Assembly: GCA_902496005.1 (NCBI GenBank)
Contig: CABUZI010000003.1
Span: forward strand, 1 to 34,445
Length of the DNA: 34,445 nucleotides
Source of the DNA: an uncultured Collinsella sp.
GTDB lineage: Bacteria > Actinomycetota > Coriobacteriia > Coriobacteriales > Coriobacteriaceae
Reading direction: 5' to 3'
Every line of letters starts with the position of its first letter. Positions within the stretch are counted from its first letter, which is position 1. Below, piece by piece: positions 33,643 through 34,445 of this stretch. A model generated the notes under the pieces. It did no database searches, had not been told where the DNA came from, and saw only the letters and a list, made by a program, of their open reading frames with translations. A program made the translations under genes and the position numbers.

Positions 33643-33696
33643 CCGGCATAGCAAAATGGCTGCTACCGATTTAAGGCCATTTCAAAACTATGCCGG
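33643..33696 (+). repeat. Hairpin downstream of the response regulator, sharing an arm with element A
   Basis: CCGGCATAG (33643-33651) pairs with CTATGCCGG (33688-33696), and inside it AAATGGC (33654-33660) pairs with GCCATTT (33676-33682). The CTATGCCGG arm is also the 5' arm of element A, so the two folds are mutually exclusive. It starts 21 nt after the regulator stop. Confidence 0.6.
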
Positions 33697-33835
33697 TTTA
33701 CGGGGCCAAACTCAGGACCCCCATCCATACCCGCGTTTTCTGCAAAATGACGGCTCGTCTACCTGCGGTTTTATTTTCACGAATATCGGCATGGTTGGAG
33801 ACTCGTAACTCAGCCCCGTAAACCGGCATAGTTTT
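33684..33835. repeat. Large hairpin element A
   Basis: 152 bp with 23-bp perfect arms (33684-33706 and 33813-33835). The interior contains a core shared with element B: CCATACC, CGTTTT, TCTACCTGCGGTTTT and GGCATGGTTGG in the same order. The shared CCATACC and GGCATGG blocks are themselves nearly complementary, so the stem continues inward. No ORF is supported. Confidence 0.85.
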
Positions 33836-33927
33836 GTTCGGGCGGCCCTGGACGAGTGCCTCCGCCAGCCTCGCGGGACCAAAATGATCCGTTTTCCTCC
33901 GTCCCCAAGGGATCAGCCGGAACCGCT

Positions 33928-34091
33928 CGCCACGAAATCGGCCCATCTACTACGTTTGACGCGATACCCATGACCATACCTTCGTTTTGAACAAAACCAC
34001 AGGCGTTCTACCTGCGGTTTTGTCTTCGCGTTTTTTTTGGCATGGTTGGGGGTAAGGGGCTAAACGTAGTAGATGGGCCGGTTTCGTGGCG
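33928..34091. repeat. Large hairpin element B
   Basis: 164 bp with 30-bp arms (33928-33957 and 34062-34091, 29 of 30 paired). The interior core aligns with element A in the same orientation. An inner stem, AAAACCACAGG with CCTGCGGTTTT, caps the structure. The outer arms differ from those of A in sequence but keep perfect or near-perfect pairing. Confidence 0.85.
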
Positions 34092-34109
34092 CCCCCGGCA
34101 CACAAAAGT

Positions 34110-34144
34110 GCCGCCACGGAGGAAGGAGATGCCTCCGTGGCGGC
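34110..34144 (-). terminator. Probable terminator of the LPXTG protein gene
   Basis: Perfect 13-bp arms (34110-34122 and 34132-34144) with a 9-nt loop, followed on the minus strand by ACTTTTGTG. It is 76 nt after the LPXTG gene stop. Confidence 0.6.
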
Positions 34145-34182
34145 TGGGGGTAGGAGTAGGTCGGAATTTAGCCCTGCCGGCC

Positions 34183-34206
34183 GCCCGGGGCCTTTTGGCC
34201 CCGGGC
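34183..34206 (-). terminator. GC hairpin just after the LPXTG gene
   Basis: Perfect 10-bp arms GCCCGGGGCC and GGCCCCGGGC around a tttt loop, 14 nt past the stop codon on the minus strand. It lacks a T-run, so it may act as a pause or stability element ahead of the larger hairpin at 34110-34144. Confidence 0.5.
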
Positions 34207-34219
34207 GCTGTCGACGTGC

Positions 34220-34445
34220 CTAGCGCTTACGGATACCCCAGACTAGGGCTCCGACGCCGGCCATGGCGATGACAAATGCCATAAGCAGAGCGGCAGCCTG
34301 TTGGTCACCCGTGGTGGGCAGGAAACCCTTGACCGTCTTGACGATGTTCGTCACGGTCTTGGGCGTGCCGGGGTCGGGCGTCGGCACGGGCGTCTCGGGC
34401 TTCTTGTACGTGTTGTTGAACACGATACCCTCGACGCTCTTGTCG
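34220..34445 (-). CDS. LPXTG cell-wall-anchored protein, C-terminal part (start outside the window)
   Basis: The frame runs off the window edge; about 74 residues are visible. It ends with a pilin-like strand (GIVFNNTYKKPE), a Pro/Thr spacer (TPVPTPDPGTP), the sortase signal LPTTGD, a membrane helix (AALLMAFVIAMAGVGALVWG) and a basic tail IRKR. The strand ending in FNNTY before a proline linker recalls isopeptide-forming Spy0128/FctA-type pilin domains, so the missing part may be a pilin or adhesin. GTG 34423 is not the real start. Confidence 0.88.
   Translation of the reverse strand, partial: DKSVEGIVFNNTYKKPETPVPTPDPGTPKTVTNIVKTVKGFLPTTGDQQAAALLMAFVIAMAGVGALVWGIRKR

Noticed and set aside
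33684..34091. Invertible promoter (phase-variable switch) between the long inverted repeats
   Set aside because: The two genes bordering the region converge on it, so no gene start would be switched. The interiors are also partly self-complementary, which fits hairpins better. No recombinase gene is in the window.

Overview
The window reads as chromosomal DNA of a high-GC gut actinobacterium of the class Coriobacteriia. A Collinsella-like genome is the best guess, inferred from GC-rich codons, the LPXTG anchor with a pilin-type FNNTY stretch, luxS, an Nramp-related protein of the type known from Eggerthella, and many short palindromic intergenic repeats. No rRNA or tRNA gene was seen.

Layout. 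3-1449: an intact IS3-family (IS150-like) insertion sequence, 45 bp past the luxS stop. 1494-7453: luxS, a LacI-type regulator and a beta-glucoside module read as bglG, PTS IIBC, GH1 6-phospho-glycosidase, with two tandem antiterminator (RAT) sites and an intrinsic terminator ahead of bglG. 7551-9620: ribokinase and nucleoside hydrolase, a ribonucleoside salvage pair behind an operator-like palindrome. 9713-11955: an OafA/OatA-type membrane acyltransferase fused to an SGNH domain, apparently frameshifted near its N-terminus. 12067-15420: an operon of a PRC/MgtE_N/CBS protein with an atypical membrane domain and an Nramp-related transporter whose metal-site motifs are DAGG and TTIAPW, suggesting Mg2+ rather than Mn2+/Fe2+ transport; it has a structured leader of about 200 nt. 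15511-21308: a NodB-like protein lacking the metal-binding histidines, PRC-barrel and YtxH proteins, an unknown protein resembling the cyanophycin-synthetase N-terminal domain, a CorC/HlyC (CNNM-type) protein and a hemolysin III. 21495-24722: an alpha/beta hydrolase with paired operators, a DUF362 ferredoxin protein and a methyltransferase. 24842-33622: a MacB-like ATPase with a giant FtsX permease, then an ABC-2 exporter (ATPase and two permeases) divergent from a NarL-type two-component system. 33623-34219: a 597-bp gene-free stretch with two large related hairpin elements. 34220-34445: the C-terminus of an LPXTG surface protein.

How the genes work together. The bgl genes import, phosphorylate and cleave beta-glucosides, with BglG control by RNA antitermination. 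The MgtE-like protein and the transporter are nearly contiguous (8 nt apart), which fits a cytosolic Mg2+ sensor controlling a partner transporter; a CNNM-type protein 6 kb away adds a possible Mg2+ efflux arm. The two-component system probably senses envelope or drug stress and switches on the divergent ABC-2 exporter.

The most interesting items are the sensor-transporter operon with its leader, and the paired hairpin elements at 33684-34091, which keep a common core while their outer arms differ in sequence but remain self-complementary.
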